A DNA stretch of 64,000 nt, taken from the IMG/VR virus record IMGVR_UViG_3300032116_015003, positions 59,689 through 123,688 of that record; one strand, 5' to 3'. This stretch comes from a virus. The notes under the pieces were generated by a model that was not told the DNA's origin, searched no databases, and saw nothing but the letters and a program-made list of their open reading frames with translations. Made by a program: the position numbers and the translations under genes. Shown here in pieces: positions 6,082 through 15,616 of this stretch (position 1 is its first letter; every line of letters begins with the position of its first letter).

Positions 6082-8556
6082 ATGGCAGATACAATAGATA
6101 TCAATCAAATCGATCAATTAAATGATAAAATAAAAAATTTATCAAATGATAGTGCTAAAATACGTAGAATTTTTAGCGAAATCGGTAAAGAAACAGATTT
6201 GTTTGGAAAAGGATTTGAAAAAATTGTCAACACTGCACGTAATACTAATTCTTTAGCCGAAAAATATTTAATATCTCAAAAATTACAAGAGTCTGTACAA
6301 TCTAAAATTAATGAAATTAAACAAAAAAGTTCTTATTTAGATGCTGTTGGATTGCAAGCTAAAAGAGATGAAGTTTTATTACAAAATAAAATTGCGAAAG
6401 CGCAGATTATTGCATTGCAACAATCAAAGTTGACAGGATTGGCAAAGGATAACGCAATAAATTCATTAAAAACTCAATTAATTTTACAATCTGCTGAATT
6501 TGGTTATTATAATAAAAATCAAAAAACACAAGGAAAAACTGTTGATTTATTAAATCAACAGTTAGAAAACTTAGAAAACATAAGCCCATCGTTAGTTAAA
6601 AATAATAAATTAGCAGAAGTATTTTCAAATTTATTTGGTGAAAAATTATCGACTGAGTTAATAGGATCAATTGCAAAAATGGGTGATTTTGGTAAAAAAT
6701 TATCCGAATTAAAATTTCCAGACGGGTCTGATATACTAAAAAAAGGTGTAACCAATTTTTTAGAATATGATAAAGCTGCATTTGGATTGCGTAAAAGTTT
6801 AGGTTTGTTACGTGGAGATTTTGATGTTTTACAAAATAATGTAAAAACAGTTGGTATTGAATTGCAAGATTTGGGTGTATCATTTGAACAAGTTGCCGCA
6901 TCTACAACTGCGATTGCAAATGAATTCAATATGTTCGTGGCATCAAGTAAAGCATTAGTAGCTGATGTAAGTGTAATTTCCACACAATTAGGAATTGCAG
7001 AAGCAGATTCTGTAAAATTTCTAAAAACAATGTCTAGTATTGGTAAGACCACAGTTGCTTCACAAAAAGGAATGATGGGATTTGCTCAATCTATGGCAAA
7101 TGCAGCAGGCGTTCCACTGCCAGCAGTAATGAAAGATGTTGCCGAAGCCAGTGATGACGTTCGTATTTTTACAGGTAGAAGCGCAGATAATTTAGTAAAA
7201 GGAGCAATTCAAGCACGTCAAATGGGAACCACTTTGCAGAACATGGCAAATAGTGCAAAGAAAATGTTGGACTTTCAAACAAGTATTGCAGACGAAATGG
7301 AAGCAAGTGTATTATTGGGTAAAGATGTAAATTTCCAACAAGCACGTAATCTTGCTTATCGTAAAGACATTGTAGGCGCAAATGAAGAAATATTGAGAAT
7401 TTCAAAGCAAGTTGATTTTGACGCAATGGACCCATATCAAGCTGAAGCATTTGCAAAAGCGAGTGGTAAGAGTGTTCAAGAATTGCAAGAAATGCTACAA
7501 GCTGATAAAGAAATTGAATATATTCGCAGAAATGGAACTGTGGAACAAAAAGCACAGTTAGAAAAAATGGAGCAAATGAAACGTATGCGAGCCGATGAAG
7601 CCAAGGATGTTGGCAAAATGGCTGAACAACGTTTGCGTGAACAAGCAAATCAAGAACGTATCAATCAATTGCAAAATCAATTCAATAAATTGATGAGTGA
7701 ATTAGCTGGTCCGGTTATGGATGTTGTTGAACCGTTATTAGAATTAACTACTGCAATATTACCTCCATTATTAAATGGCATGAAAATGTTGGTTTTAACA
7801 TCTGGGTTAATACTGACACCTTGGTTATTAATTATTAAACCAATAAATGCAATCGTGAAGACATTACAATATGGCAAGTCTTTTATGGGTGCGTTAGCTG
7901 CCGGTGGAAAATCATTGGGTAGAAGTTTTAATTTTTTTGGAAGATTTTCTGGTTTTCTTGGAACTTTTGCAAAATTCTTAGGTCCGATAGGAGTAATTGT
8001 AACCGCATTTCAGGCAATTTCTGGTTTTATTAAAGGATTCACGAAAACCGAAGGTGGATTTTTTAAAAAAATGTGGGGTGGACTACTTGGTGGATTGCAA
8101 GCAGTTGTAAAACCAATATTAGATTTATTATTATGGCCATTTCAATCAGCAAAAGAATGGTTATATGGAAAATTAGGTTGGTTAGGAAATTCACCATCGG
8201 GATTGGGACTTAGTATTTTAGATGGAATCAAATCTGTTGGCGGCATGTTATTGGATGCATTAACATTACCATTTAGAACAGCATTTAATTTTGTGACCGG
8301 TTTATTTGGTGGTCCAAAATTACCTAAGATGTCTGATGTTGTATTTGGCAACAAAGAAAAATCAGGTGCCGACACTGCAAAAGGAACTGATCTTGGAACA
8401 ATGATTGCTGAAGGAAACAAACAAGTTGTAGCAAAACTAGATGAGTTAATTACATTAATGTCAAATGGTGGTATTGCTGTAAACATTGATGGAACCAAGG
8501 CAAGTATGTTATTGGCTAAAGCACAAAAAGAACGTGGTGCATTTGGAGCAATCTAA
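6082..8556 (+). CDS. Tail tape measure protein
   Basis: The 824-residue protein has the plan of a tape measure. It has a long helical N-terminal two thirds, rich in Gln, Lys, Ala and Asn. Hydrophobic segments then follow at about 545-600 (LLNGMKMLVLTSGLILTPW) and 635-665 (FLGPIGVIVTAFQAISGF), with further Gly/Trp-rich amphipathic stretches to about residue 750. It would fill the tail tube, set tail length and may enter the host envelope during DNA ejection. It is longer than T4 gp29 (590), which suggests a longer tail if scaling holds. The order of chaperone-like genes then tape measure then baseplate proteins supports the call. Confidence 0.8.
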   Translation: MADTIDINQIDQLNDKIKNLSNDSAKIRRIFSEIGKETDLFGKGFEKIVNTARNTNSLAEKYLISQKLQESVQSKINEIKQKSSYLDAVGLQAKRDEVLLQNKIAKAQIIALQQSKLTGLAKDNAINSLKTQLILQSAEFGYYNKNQKTQGKTVDLLNQQLENLENISPSLVKNNKLAEVFSNLFGEKLSTELIGSIAKMGDFGKKLSELKFPDGSDILKKGVTNFLEYDKAAFGLRKSLGLLRGDFDVLQNNVKTVGIELQDLGVSFEQVAASTTAIANEFNMFVASSKALVADVSVISTQLGIAEADSVKFLKTMSSIGKTTVASQKGMMGFAQSMANAAGVPLPAVMKDVAEASDDVRIFTGRSADNLVKGAIQARQMGTTLQNMANSAKKMLDFQTSIADEMEASVLLGKDVNFQQARNLAYRKDIVGANEEILRISKQVDFDAMDPYQAEAFAKASGKSVQELQEMLQADKEIEYIRRNGTVEQKAQLEKMEQMKRMRADEAKDVGKMAEQRLREQANQERINQLQNQFNKLMSELAGPVMDVVEPLLELTTAILPPLLNGMKMLVLTSGLILTPWLLIIKPINAIVKTLQYGKSFMGALAAGGKSLGRSFNFFGRFSGFLGTFAKFLGPIGVIVTAFQAISGFIKGFTKTEGGFFKKMWGGLLGGLQAVVKPILDLLLWPFQSAKEWLYGKLGWLGNSPSGLGLSILDGIKSVGGMLLDALTLPFRTAFNFVTGLFGGPKLPKMSDVVFGNKEKSGADTAKGTDLGTMIAEGNKQVVAKLDELITLMSNGGIAVNIDGTKASMLLAKAQKERGAFGAI

Positions 8557-8563
8557 TATTTAT
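8557..8563 (+). promoter_or_regulatory. TATTTAT motif, putative late promoter element
   Basis: It lies 5 nt before the ATG at 8569 and overlaps the tape measure stop region. The gap is very short for a promoter, so chance is possible. Confidence 0.25.
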
Positions 8564-8568
8564 TATAT

Positions 8569-10881
8569 ATGGCAAATAATAACAACATAGATGGAGTGAT
8601 AACCACAACCAATACACAAATAATTGGTAACGGTTATACATTGCCAAGTGATTTTAATAACAGTCGTCAACCGGGTGAATTGGCCAATCTTTTTAATGCC
8701 AATAGCAATGTTATTTACAACAAGTTCAGTGCGAAGACTGGACAAGTAGGACTATTGCGTTTTGGGCCACGACAGCCATTTATTAGTTTTAATCCAAATA
8801 CAGGAACAAAAGGTATTAATGCATTAAAAGGTGCTGTCCCAAGAATTGGAGCACCATTACAAGATGTAGAACGTATTACAAAATGGCAATTGACTGGAAC
8901 AGGTGTAATTTTCATTGCGAAACAATTTTTGTTGCAAGGTCAGAATGCGTTTAATGAAACAAAAATTTATAATCCAGCAATGCCTATTTTGTCAGTTGCA
9001 AGTAGAGCATCATTTGGATTGATACCAACACCAACACGTCATCTTGATTTGAGTGGTGGCTTTGCATCTGCTTTAGGATTTGGCAGTTCACCTAGACCAA
9101 TTAGTACAACTGTTGCTGCATCTAACGGTAATGCACTATCGACTCAATCAAAATTGGCACCAAATGCTTACAAAGGTATGTTGCGTGGTGTAACAGCAAC
9201 GTCTGGATTTACATCACTGAGCCAAAAATGGGCGGAAGGTAGCAACAACGCTGGTGGTGGATTATTAAAAGCTGTGGGTGGATATTTAAAGAGCGCATTC
9301 AATAGCATTAAAGGAACATTTATTCCAGTTGGACAACCCGGAAGTTTTCAATATCGTGCGGATGAACAAACATATGGTCGCATGATGGCAGATCAATCTA
9401 AGTTTTACAATTTCAAAAGTGATGGTACTATACCAATTGGTGTTTATCAGCGTTTTTGGAGTGGTAAAGAAATTACAAACAAAAAAACTCCACTATCATA
9501 TGTTCGTTATGCATATTTTATTAAACCAGACGAAGGTATTGATATAAGTTCTGGCAACACTGGTACTATACAAAACAAAAGTTTTGGTATCACAGATTTC
9601 AATCCACAAGATGAAAAGGGTTCATCATATACAACCTATGTTGGACATGATAAATGGGTGTTAAAGGGCAGTCAAAAAGATTCATTGGAGCATTCCGATC
9701 AAGTTGTTAACTATGCTTATTACACAGATCGTCTTACAAAAAATGTAAAAGACGGAGGCAAATATTTTTCTAATCGTTCTAAGCTGAATGACCCAAATGA
9801 TGCTAGAGTAAAAGACATCAAAGAAAATTTAGACCGTGTATTAAAAGGATTGCAAACTAAAGATGTCAATTCAAGCAACATGTCTTATAATTTGAATCCT
9901 GATAATGGTTATACACACAGTCCTATTCCTCAATTTAGTGAAGCAATGGGAGGAACCAATGGATATGATTATATTGACAGAGTAACCAATAAAGATCAAG
10001 GATTTGATAAACAATTCAAGTATTTAACAGCAACTAGATTTGCAAATATTAGAACTATAGATCCTATACCAGACGGCACTTCGAAAAACGAACATTATGG
10101 ATTTGCAGGTGCCAGCAGATCTGATAAAATCAATACAATTGGTGTATTAAAAGGATCTCAATTTGCAACCAATGGTGAAGGATCTAAAACAGGTAAATTA
10201 TATGATCCATCCACAGATGATTTGATTGCTTTTTATTTTCATGATATTGTCAATGATCGTTATCTTCCATTTCGATCTGTGTTTAAAGGTATAAGCGAAA
10301 GTGCAACGGCAGAATGGAATGATGTAAGTTATTTGGGACGTGCTGATAAATTGTATACGTACAAAGGATTCACACGATCATTATCATTTAGTTTTACAGT
10401 TAATATTTCGAGCATAAAAGAATTTGCGCCAACTTGGCAAAAAATTAATTATTTCATGGGATTGGTTAAACCAGCAAATTATACGGCAAAAAATGAAACT
10501 GATCTATTGACATTTTCGAGATTTATCATACCTCCGATGATAAAGTTTACTATTGGTGATTTATATGTAGATCAGCCCGGTTTAATTACTAGTATTGGTT
10601 TTAGTATTCCAGATGATTCTGCGTGGGAAACATTAAATGAAACTTATGCAGCTAAAAATGATTGGACATATTTAAATAATGTTATTCAATGGACCGATAA
10701 AATAAAAAATAAATATGCTCAATTACCACGAACTGTAGATTTTAGTGTGTCTATGAATTTACTTGAAAAAGAAAAGCCAATTGTTGGTGGATCTCATTTT
10801 GGATCTGCATATCATACAGATCCATATTATACAAAAATATCAAAGGAAGGTACATTTTCATCAAACTTACTAGTTAAATAA
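8569..10881 (+). CDS. Baseplate protein with tail-tube cap/initiator-like C-terminus
   Basis: The 770-residue protein is rich in Gly, Asn, Ser and Tyr, as baseplate proteins are. The C-terminal 200 residues carry a pattern known from tube cap/initiator proteins of T4-like phages (gp48/gp54 type): FRSVFKGISESATAEWNDV, then LGRADKLYTYKGFTRSLSF, then a Trp/Pro segment around FAPTWQKINYFMGLVKP. Such proteins start tube growth on the baseplate. The N-terminal part (GPRQPFISFNPN, then VERITKWQLTGTGVIF) is not assigned. It lies between the tape measure and a gp53/LysM-like gene. The structural role is firm; the exact T4 equivalent is tentative. Confidence 0.6.
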   Translation: MANNNNIDGVITTTNTQIIGNGYTLPSDFNNSRQPGELANLFNANSNVIYNKFSAKTGQVGLLRFGPRQPFISFNPNTGTKGINALKGAVPRIGAPLQDVERITKWQLTGTGVIFIAKQFLLQGQNAFNETKIYNPAMPILSVASRASFGLIPTPTRHLDLSGGFASALGFGSSPRPISTTVAASNGNALSTQSKLAPNAYKGMLRGVTATSGFTSLSQKWAEGSNNAGGGLLKAVGGYLKSAFNSIKGTFIPVGQPGSFQYRADEQTYGRMMADQSKFYNFKSDGTIPIGVYQRFWSGKEITNKKTPLSYVRYAYFIKPDEGIDISSGNTGTIQNKSFGITDFNPQDEKGSSYTTYVGHDKWVLKGSQKDSLEHSDQVVNYAYYTDRLTKNVKDGGKYFSNRSKLNDPNDARVKDIKENLDRVLKGLQTKDVNSSNMSYNLNPDNGYTHSPIPQFSEAMGGTNGYDYIDRVTNKDQGFDKQFKYLTATRFANIRTIDPIPDGTSKNEHYGFAGASRSDKINTIGVLKGSQFATNGEGSKTGKLYDPSTDDLIAFYFHDIVNDRYLPFRSVFKGISESATAEWNDVSYLGRADKLYTYKGFTRSLSFSFTVNISSIKEFAPTWQKINYFMGLVKPANYTAKNETDLLTFSRFIIPPMIKFTIGDLYVDQPGLITSIGFSIPDDSAWETLNETYAAKNDWTYLNNVIQWTDKIKNKYAQLPRTVDFSVSMNLLEKEKPIVGGSHFGSAYHTDPYYTKISKEGTFSSNLLVK

Positions 10882-10883
10882 TT

Positions 10884-11180
10884 ATGAATCGATATTCTGT
10901 GGCAAAAATTGATACTCGTTTTGATGGTAAACGTGTATATAAAAGTGTATTATATCCATCGATTTCAGTTGATAGTTCTGATTTTTATATTGTAACCAAT
11001 GAAACTATGTATCTTGACACACTTGCATACAAATACTATAATGACACAAGTTTATGGTGGATTATAGCATTAGCAAATAATATTGGTAAAGGTCGTTTGA
11101 GTGTACCTGCTGGATTACAATTAAGAATACCGGGCAATGTAATAAAAATCATCAACGATTATAATCTCATTAATTCATAA
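10884..11180 (+). CDS. 53: LysM-like baseplate protein (gp53-type)
   Basis: The 98-residue protein has the layout of small baseplate proteins with a LysM-like fold. IVTNETMYLDTLAYKYYND (about 36-54) corresponds to the LysM start, then WWIIALANNIGKG and a closing LSVPAGLQLRIP strand. In T4, gp53 is a baseplate wedge component; in other myophages a short LysM protein joins hub and spike. It starts 2 nt after the previous stop and ends 3 nt before the next start, in an unbroken baseplate operon. The LysM-like pattern is clear, while the gp53 symbol is inferred from family and position. Confidence 0.65.
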   Translation: MNRYSVAKIDTRFDGKRVYKSVLYPSISVDSSDFYIVTNETMYLDTLAYKYYNDTSLWWIIALANNIGKGRLSVPAGLQLRIPGNVIKIINDYNLINS

Positions 11181-11183
11181 GTT

Positions 11184-13808
11184 ATGGCACAAAATATTGA
11201 AAGTCTAGACAATAGACCGTGGGTTCCACATCATATTCCAAATCCAATTAGACGCGAATTGTATCGTCGAACGTTGGATCAGGGACTGAATTATGTTGAC
11301 ACAGGCACTAAAACAAACAATTGGTCCGATTACAAAAATTATCGAGGACCATTAAGTGCATGGGTTCGCGTAACGAGCAATGGTACTGGTGTTAGTAAAG
11401 CATTATCAAATACGCAAAAATATAATGGATTTGTAATGTACGGTGGACAGGGATTTCAGGATACATTTGGGAATATAAATTTTAAAGATACTACAAATCC
11501 ATATTATCAACCAAATATATTAGGATATGATACAAATGGAAAAGAACATATCTTGGACTTAGATATTAAAAATCCCAATATTGTTACTTTAAAGGGAAGT
11601 CCGACTCGTAATGTTCCAATTTTACTACCCCCACCGGGTATTGTTTCTGTTGAAGCAAACATGCAAAAAGAACGTATTAGAAAGGTAACGATTAATTGGA
11701 AATGCTATAGCTTTGCTCAATTGGAATATATGACTCCATATTTTTTGACGCCGGGCATTAGTTTAATTGTAGAATTTGGATGGAATCTTTTTAACCAAAA
11801 CTGTTTACTAAATTTAAAAGACATTGATGTATTAAAAACGTTATGGGTAGATGGAACTCCGCTATATCAAAAAACATTGGATTCAAATGGTATGTATGAC
11901 GCAACATTTGGAGCTATTGCAAATTTTGAATTTAATACCCAAGACGGCACAACATATGAATGCAAAACTGAAATTTACTCAAAACATCGAAATCATACAG
12001 GAGCTTTATTAAACGAATCTCCTAAAAATACAAAAATTTTATCAACTAATCAAATAGAAACTATACTTACAAAACCTTCATTATATGAATTTTGTAATCA
12101 ACGTCTTAAAAATGTAGCAAAATGTTTGGAAGGAGATGGCAAAAATTTTTTTGAACCATTAACAAAAGAAGAAAAAGAAAAATCAACAATATCAGATCCA
12201 ATACCATATAATAATGAAGAATTAAAGAAAAAATTTTTTAATGGAAACCCAGAAAATCGTATTTTTATTGCACGCAACAAATTAAAAAACGATCCATTAT
12301 TAATCGGTAATAAAAATGAAACATACGGTCCTCCAGATAAAGATATTGATTGGGATAGCAGTTCTCCTGATGATACTTGGGTAACAATGGGATTTGTAGT
12401 TGAGCTTTTGAATTTATTTATAAGTCAGAATATAAATCTAAAAGCATCTAATGATCCAAATTTTGAACTTTTTACGTTTGATATTGAAGACGTTGCTGTT
12501 GGCGCGCACCCAAATTTAATTAGCAGTGATGGATACACTGTGTTAATTCCAAATCCAATTGCGCCAAAATTTAATTTGGGATATAAGTTGTGGGTCTCTG
12601 ATTATGAAAAAGTGATAGAAAACAAACTACAATCACAAACGTCACATAAAACTGCGATATTTGAAAAGTACAGCACAAATATGTTGTCGTACAACAAAAA
12701 ATTATTTAATATTTTCAGAACCGGATATGTACCAATCCCTCAAGTCAATCCAAAAGCCGGCGCATATAGAAATAATCTTGATAATATCATTAATCGGTTT
12801 CGCTATAATTTTTTTGCCAATAAAATAAAGCCATATGATGCTGCATTTCCTCAGATGGTTGATTACACAGTAAAAGGAAATGAAAAAAAAGCGGGATATT
12901 GGGGGTATTTAAAAGATTTATTTATTCATGTAAATGTTATTATTAATGCTTCAAAAAACGCAAGAACTGCGGAAGATTTTCTAAATTCATTGTTGCAAAC
13001 TGTATCCGCTGCATCAGCAGGATTATGGGAATTGGCTGTAATTGAAGATGAAAATAAATTAAAAATTATTGATAAAAAATTTATTTCTAAAAAAATATAT
13101 CAAAATCTGTATCAATTTGATATCAGTTCTGATAGTTGTATCAAATCATTATCATTCACTGTGACACCAAGTAATGCACAAATGACTCAAGTTATTGCTG
13201 GATCAACAAATAATCAAGAACAAACAACTGGACAATCAACTGCCACTGCATTGCCCGACTTTAAATTCGGAGATAGACTTGGAACAAATCAGCTTAAATC
13301 AGAGGAACCAAAAAAAACATTTGTAAATGAATCCTCTGATTTGATAAGACAACTTCAAAAATATGGCAGAGTTGAAGGAGCATTTGCAATGAGCTTAAGA
13401 TATCCGAACGAACAAGATTATTATGAAGTTGTTAATCTTGCATTACCAAGTAAAAATTTGTTGTTGTCTTTAATCGATTGTGAAGATTATGAAGATAATC
13501 TTAATATGTATGGTGGACAACAACCAAATTTTATATGCGAATTAGTGTTACAAGGAATTGCTGGACTTCGGACGTTTCAATGTTTTAGTATTAAAAATTT
13601 ACCCAAACCATATAGTCCAGATGATGTAATATTTTCAATTATTGATTTGACACATTCTATCCAAAACGGAGAATGGACAACAACAATAAAAGCCGGTATA
13701 CGTCCTCGCGCTAAATTGAAATCTGTTGTAGGGGTTAATTATGAATATACAAACGGCAAAGAGGCGTTTGAATCAACAAATGATGTGCCAATAATGAATC
13801 TAAAATAA
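11184..13808 (+). CDS. Large baseplate hub-like protein
   Basis: The 874-residue protein belongs to the baseplate block. Around residues 150-200 is PPPGIVSVEANMQKERIRKV followed by EYMTPYFLTPGISLIVEFGW, a segment I associate with large structural proteins of T4-like environmental phages. The C-terminal 150 residues resemble hub proteins: a beta-rich GIAGLRTFQCFSIKNLP, then VIFSIIDLTHSIQNGEWTT and a final KAGIRPRA. Hub proteins form the trimeric ring between tube and spike. It follows the LysM-like gene by 3 nt. Which T4 gene it replaces (gp27 is my best guess) cannot be settled from sequence alone. Confidence 0.5.
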   Translation: MAQNIESLDNRPWVPHHIPNPIRRELYRRTLDQGLNYVDTGTKTNNWSDYKNYRGPLSAWVRVTSNGTGVSKALSNTQKYNGFVMYGGQGFQDTFGNINFKDTTNPYYQPNILGYDTNGKEHILDLDIKNPNIVTLKGSPTRNVPILLPPPGIVSVEANMQKERIRKVTINWKCYSFAQLEYMTPYFLTPGISLIVEFGWNLFNQNCLLNLKDIDVLKTLWVDGTPLYQKTLDSNGMYDATFGAIANFEFNTQDGTTYECKTEIYSKHRNHTGALLNESPKNTKILSTNQIETILTKPSLYEFCNQRLKNVAKCLEGDGKNFFEPLTKEEKEKSTISDPIPYNNEELKKKFFNGNPENRIFIARNKLKNDPLLIGNKNETYGPPDKDIDWDSSSPDDTWVTMGFVVELLNLFISQNINLKASNDPNFELFTFDIEDVAVGAHPNLISSDGYTVLIPNPIAPKFNLGYKLWVSDYEKVIENKLQSQTSHKTAIFEKYSTNMLSYNKKLFNIFRTGYVPIPQVNPKAGAYRNNLDNIINRFRYNFFANKIKPYDAAFPQMVDYTVKGNEKKAGYWGYLKDLFIHVNVIINASKNARTAEDFLNSLLQTVSAASAGLWELAVIEDENKLKIIDKKFISKKIYQNLYQFDISSDSCIKSLSFTVTPSNAQMTQVIAGSTNNQEQTTGQSTATALPDFKFGDRLGTNQLKSEEPKKTFVNESSDLIRQLQKYGRVEGAFAMSLRYPNEQDYYEVVNLALPSKNLLLSLIDCEDYEDNLNMYGGQQPNFICELVLQGIAGLRTFQCFSIKNLPKPYSPDDVIFSIIDLTHSIQNGEWTTTIKAGIRPRAKLKSVVGVNYEYTNGKEAFESTNDVPIMNLK

Positions 13809-13809
13809 T

Positions 13810-14199
13810 ATGATTAATATTAATACATATAATTTAATTGGTAATTCAATAGGTGTACAAAATTATGTATATCCAAAATTTTATACATTTGTTGTAAATA
13901 ATTTTGATTATGAAAACGGATTTACATATCGTTATTTTGTTAATAAAATAAATGATAATTTGATAATTGAAGTGTCTGAAAAAAATTACGATGACATTCA
14001 AAAAAATTTGTTTAATAAAGTTGTAGTGATATGGCATTTAATTGGACCTGAGAGAAATGTGTATGTCAATGGAAAGCTTTATGAACAAGGCATTTACGAA
14101 AAAAATTTCAAAGAAATAAGTATCGCAGCACAAACCATGCCAAGTCTAAAAAATTTTATTACAAACTACACGCAATATAGCAAGCCTAGAAAAGATTGA
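13810..14199 (+). CDS. Hypothetical protein of the baseplate operon
   Basis: The 129-residue protein starts 1 nt after the preceding stop and is the last gene before a sigma70-like promoter. It is Asn/Tyr/Phe-rich with beta-type alternation (YPKFYTFVVNNFDYENGF, then VVVIWHLIGPERNVYVNG) and a basic C-terminus (YTQYSKPRKD). The compact all-beta look and its position suggest a small virion component. No family is recognised. Close packing with a certain structural gene makes it a real gene. Confidence 0.6.
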   Translation: MININTYNLIGNSIGVQNYVYPKFYTFVVNNFDYENGFTYRYFVNKINDNLIIEVSEKNYDDIQKNLFNKVVVIWHLIGPERNVYVNGKLYEQGIYEKNFKEISIAAQTMPSLKNFITNYTQYSKPRKD

Positions 14200-14224
14200 C
14201 ATGTGGCAGTACCTACTGTATTGT
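14196..14224 (+). promoter_or_regulatory. Sigma70-like promoter TTGACA-17-TATTGT, leaderless geometry
   Basis: The consensus -35 TTGACA (14196-14201) and TATTGT (14219-14224) are 17 nt apart. The ATG at 14231 lies 7 nt after the -10 box, where transcription should begin, so the mRNA would have no leader. Confidence 0.6.
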
Positions 14225-14230
14225 CGATGA

Positions 14231-15586
14231 ATGATCATAGATAGTGAAAAAGAATATCTAAAATTTCTTGATAATTACAATCAACATGATTTAATTGTCA
14301 ATACATTGGGATGTGATGAACGATATCATCCTGTTGTAGACGAATTGTGCGCCGTGTTTATTAAAAGTATTACCGATGGTAGAGATTTTACATTGAGTGT
14401 AAATCATCCAGATGGTGTATGGAATATTGATAAAGTTCGACTGGCAATCGACTTGAATAAATTAAATACAAATATATGGACATTCGATAAGAAGAAAACT
14501 TTACATTTTTTGCCCGTCTTGAAATTGAAAGATATTCAAGTTTACGATTACATGGAAACAGGCGAAATTGTTGATGTAACTCAGTATCAATCAAATGTTT
14601 ATGCATTTTATAAGCATATGTATGGCAAATATAGTGATTTGAATTGCGTTATTCCACTATCAGTACATATTGCTAGTTTCGAAAATTTATCTGATAGCGT
14701 ACTTGCACGTATTCGTGGAGTAAACACCGATCAAATTTTCAATCGTATTAATACTGAAATTGTTGAAAGTTTTCAGTCTATTGAATCAAATGGCTTGAAA
14801 ATTGATGAAGTGTTGTTTCAACAACACTTTGGGCACAAAGAATGTAAAATCAAAAACGGGTTTGCTCACACTGAGTATAATTTGTTTACATCTACGGGTC
14901 GGCCAAGTAACCGATTTGGTAACATCAATTATGCTGCTCTCAAAAAAGACGATGGTTGTCGATCTGCATTTGTTAGTCGTTATGGAAATGACGGATATTT
15001 GTTTATGATTGACTATAGTGCATATCATCCACGTTTGATTGCACAATTGGTACGTTACAATCTTCCTGAAGATGTTTACAATTATTTGGGTCAGTCGTAC
15101 TTCAACAAAGACATATTATCTGATGAAGAATTGAAGGCGGCAAAAACAACTACCTTTCAATTATTGTATGGCAATATTCCAGAAAAATATGTTCACATTC
15201 CATTCTTTGTAAAAATCAAAGACTATATTGAACACAGATGGAATCATTTTACAACACACGGATATGTCGAAACGCCAATATATAAGCGTCGTATCACTCC
15301 AAACAACATCAGTGAACCAAGTCCAAATAAGCTGTTTAACTATATTTTACAGGCAACCGAAACGGAGTACAACACTGCTGTATTACGTGATTTGGTAGTG
15401 CATCTAAAAAATAGACTAACCAAGCCTATTTTGTATACATATGATTCTGTACTTTTTGATGTCAGCAATCAAGATGGTATTGAAATTTTGAGAGAAATTA
15501 AAAATATTATGTCGCCTAATAATAATTTTCCTGTAAAATGTTATAAAGGAAACAATTATAATGAAATGCATATAATAAGTGTATAA
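14231..15586 (+). CDS. Family A DNA polymerase-like protein
   Basis: The 451-residue protein carries the polymerase motifs of family A. In order: the pre-palm IESNGLKIDEVLF (about 184-196), TGRPSNRFGNINY (222-234), motif A MIDYSAYHPRLIA (catalytic D261), motif B AAKTTTFQLLYG (about 303-314), the GYVETPIYKRRI finger/palm segment, and motif C LYTYDSVLFDV with D405. Both metal-binding aspartates are present. The N-terminal 180 residues show no clear DEDD exonuclease motifs. It is much shorter than Pol I or T7 polymerase. The phage also encodes a complete family B replicase at 51439, so this is probably a second, specialised polymerase or a terminal nucleotide-adding enzyme. It has its own early-type promoter inside the late module. 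Confidence 0.75.
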   Translation: MIIDSEKEYLKFLDNYNQHDLIVNTLGCDERYHPVVDELCAVFIKSITDGRDFTLSVNHPDGVWNIDKVRLAIDLNKLNTNIWTFDKKKTLHFLPVLKLKDIQVYDYMETGEIVDVTQYQSNVYAFYKHMYGKYSDLNCVIPLSVHIASFENLSDSVLARIRGVNTDQIFNRINTEIVESFQSIESNGLKIDEVLFQQHFGHKECKIKNGFAHTEYNLFTSTGRPSNRFGNINYAALKKDDGCRSAFVSRYGNDGYLFMIDYSAYHPRLIAQLVRYNLPEDVYNYLGQSYFNKDILSDEELKAAKTTTFQLLYGNIPEKYVHIPFFVKIKDYIEHRWNHFTTHGYVETPIYKRRITPNNISEPSPNKLFNYILQATETEYNTAVLRDLVVHLKNRLTKPILYTYDSVLFDVSNQDGIEILREIKNIMSPNNNFPVKCYKGNNYNEMHIISV

Positions 15587-15604
15587 TAATGGATTTTTCA
15601 AATA

Positions 15605-15611
15605 TATTTAT
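15605..15611 (+). promoter_or_regulatory. TATTTAT motif, putative late promoter element
   Basis: It lies 5 nt before the ATG at 15617. A second out-of-frame ATG at 15613 stops after six codons. Confidence 0.25.
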
Positions 15612-15616
15612 TATGG

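Noticed and set aside
6555-7648. Minus-strand frames of 101-165 residues inside the tape measure gene.
   Set aside because: All are antisense shadows of a well-supported coding region, with low-complexity sequence and no start signals.
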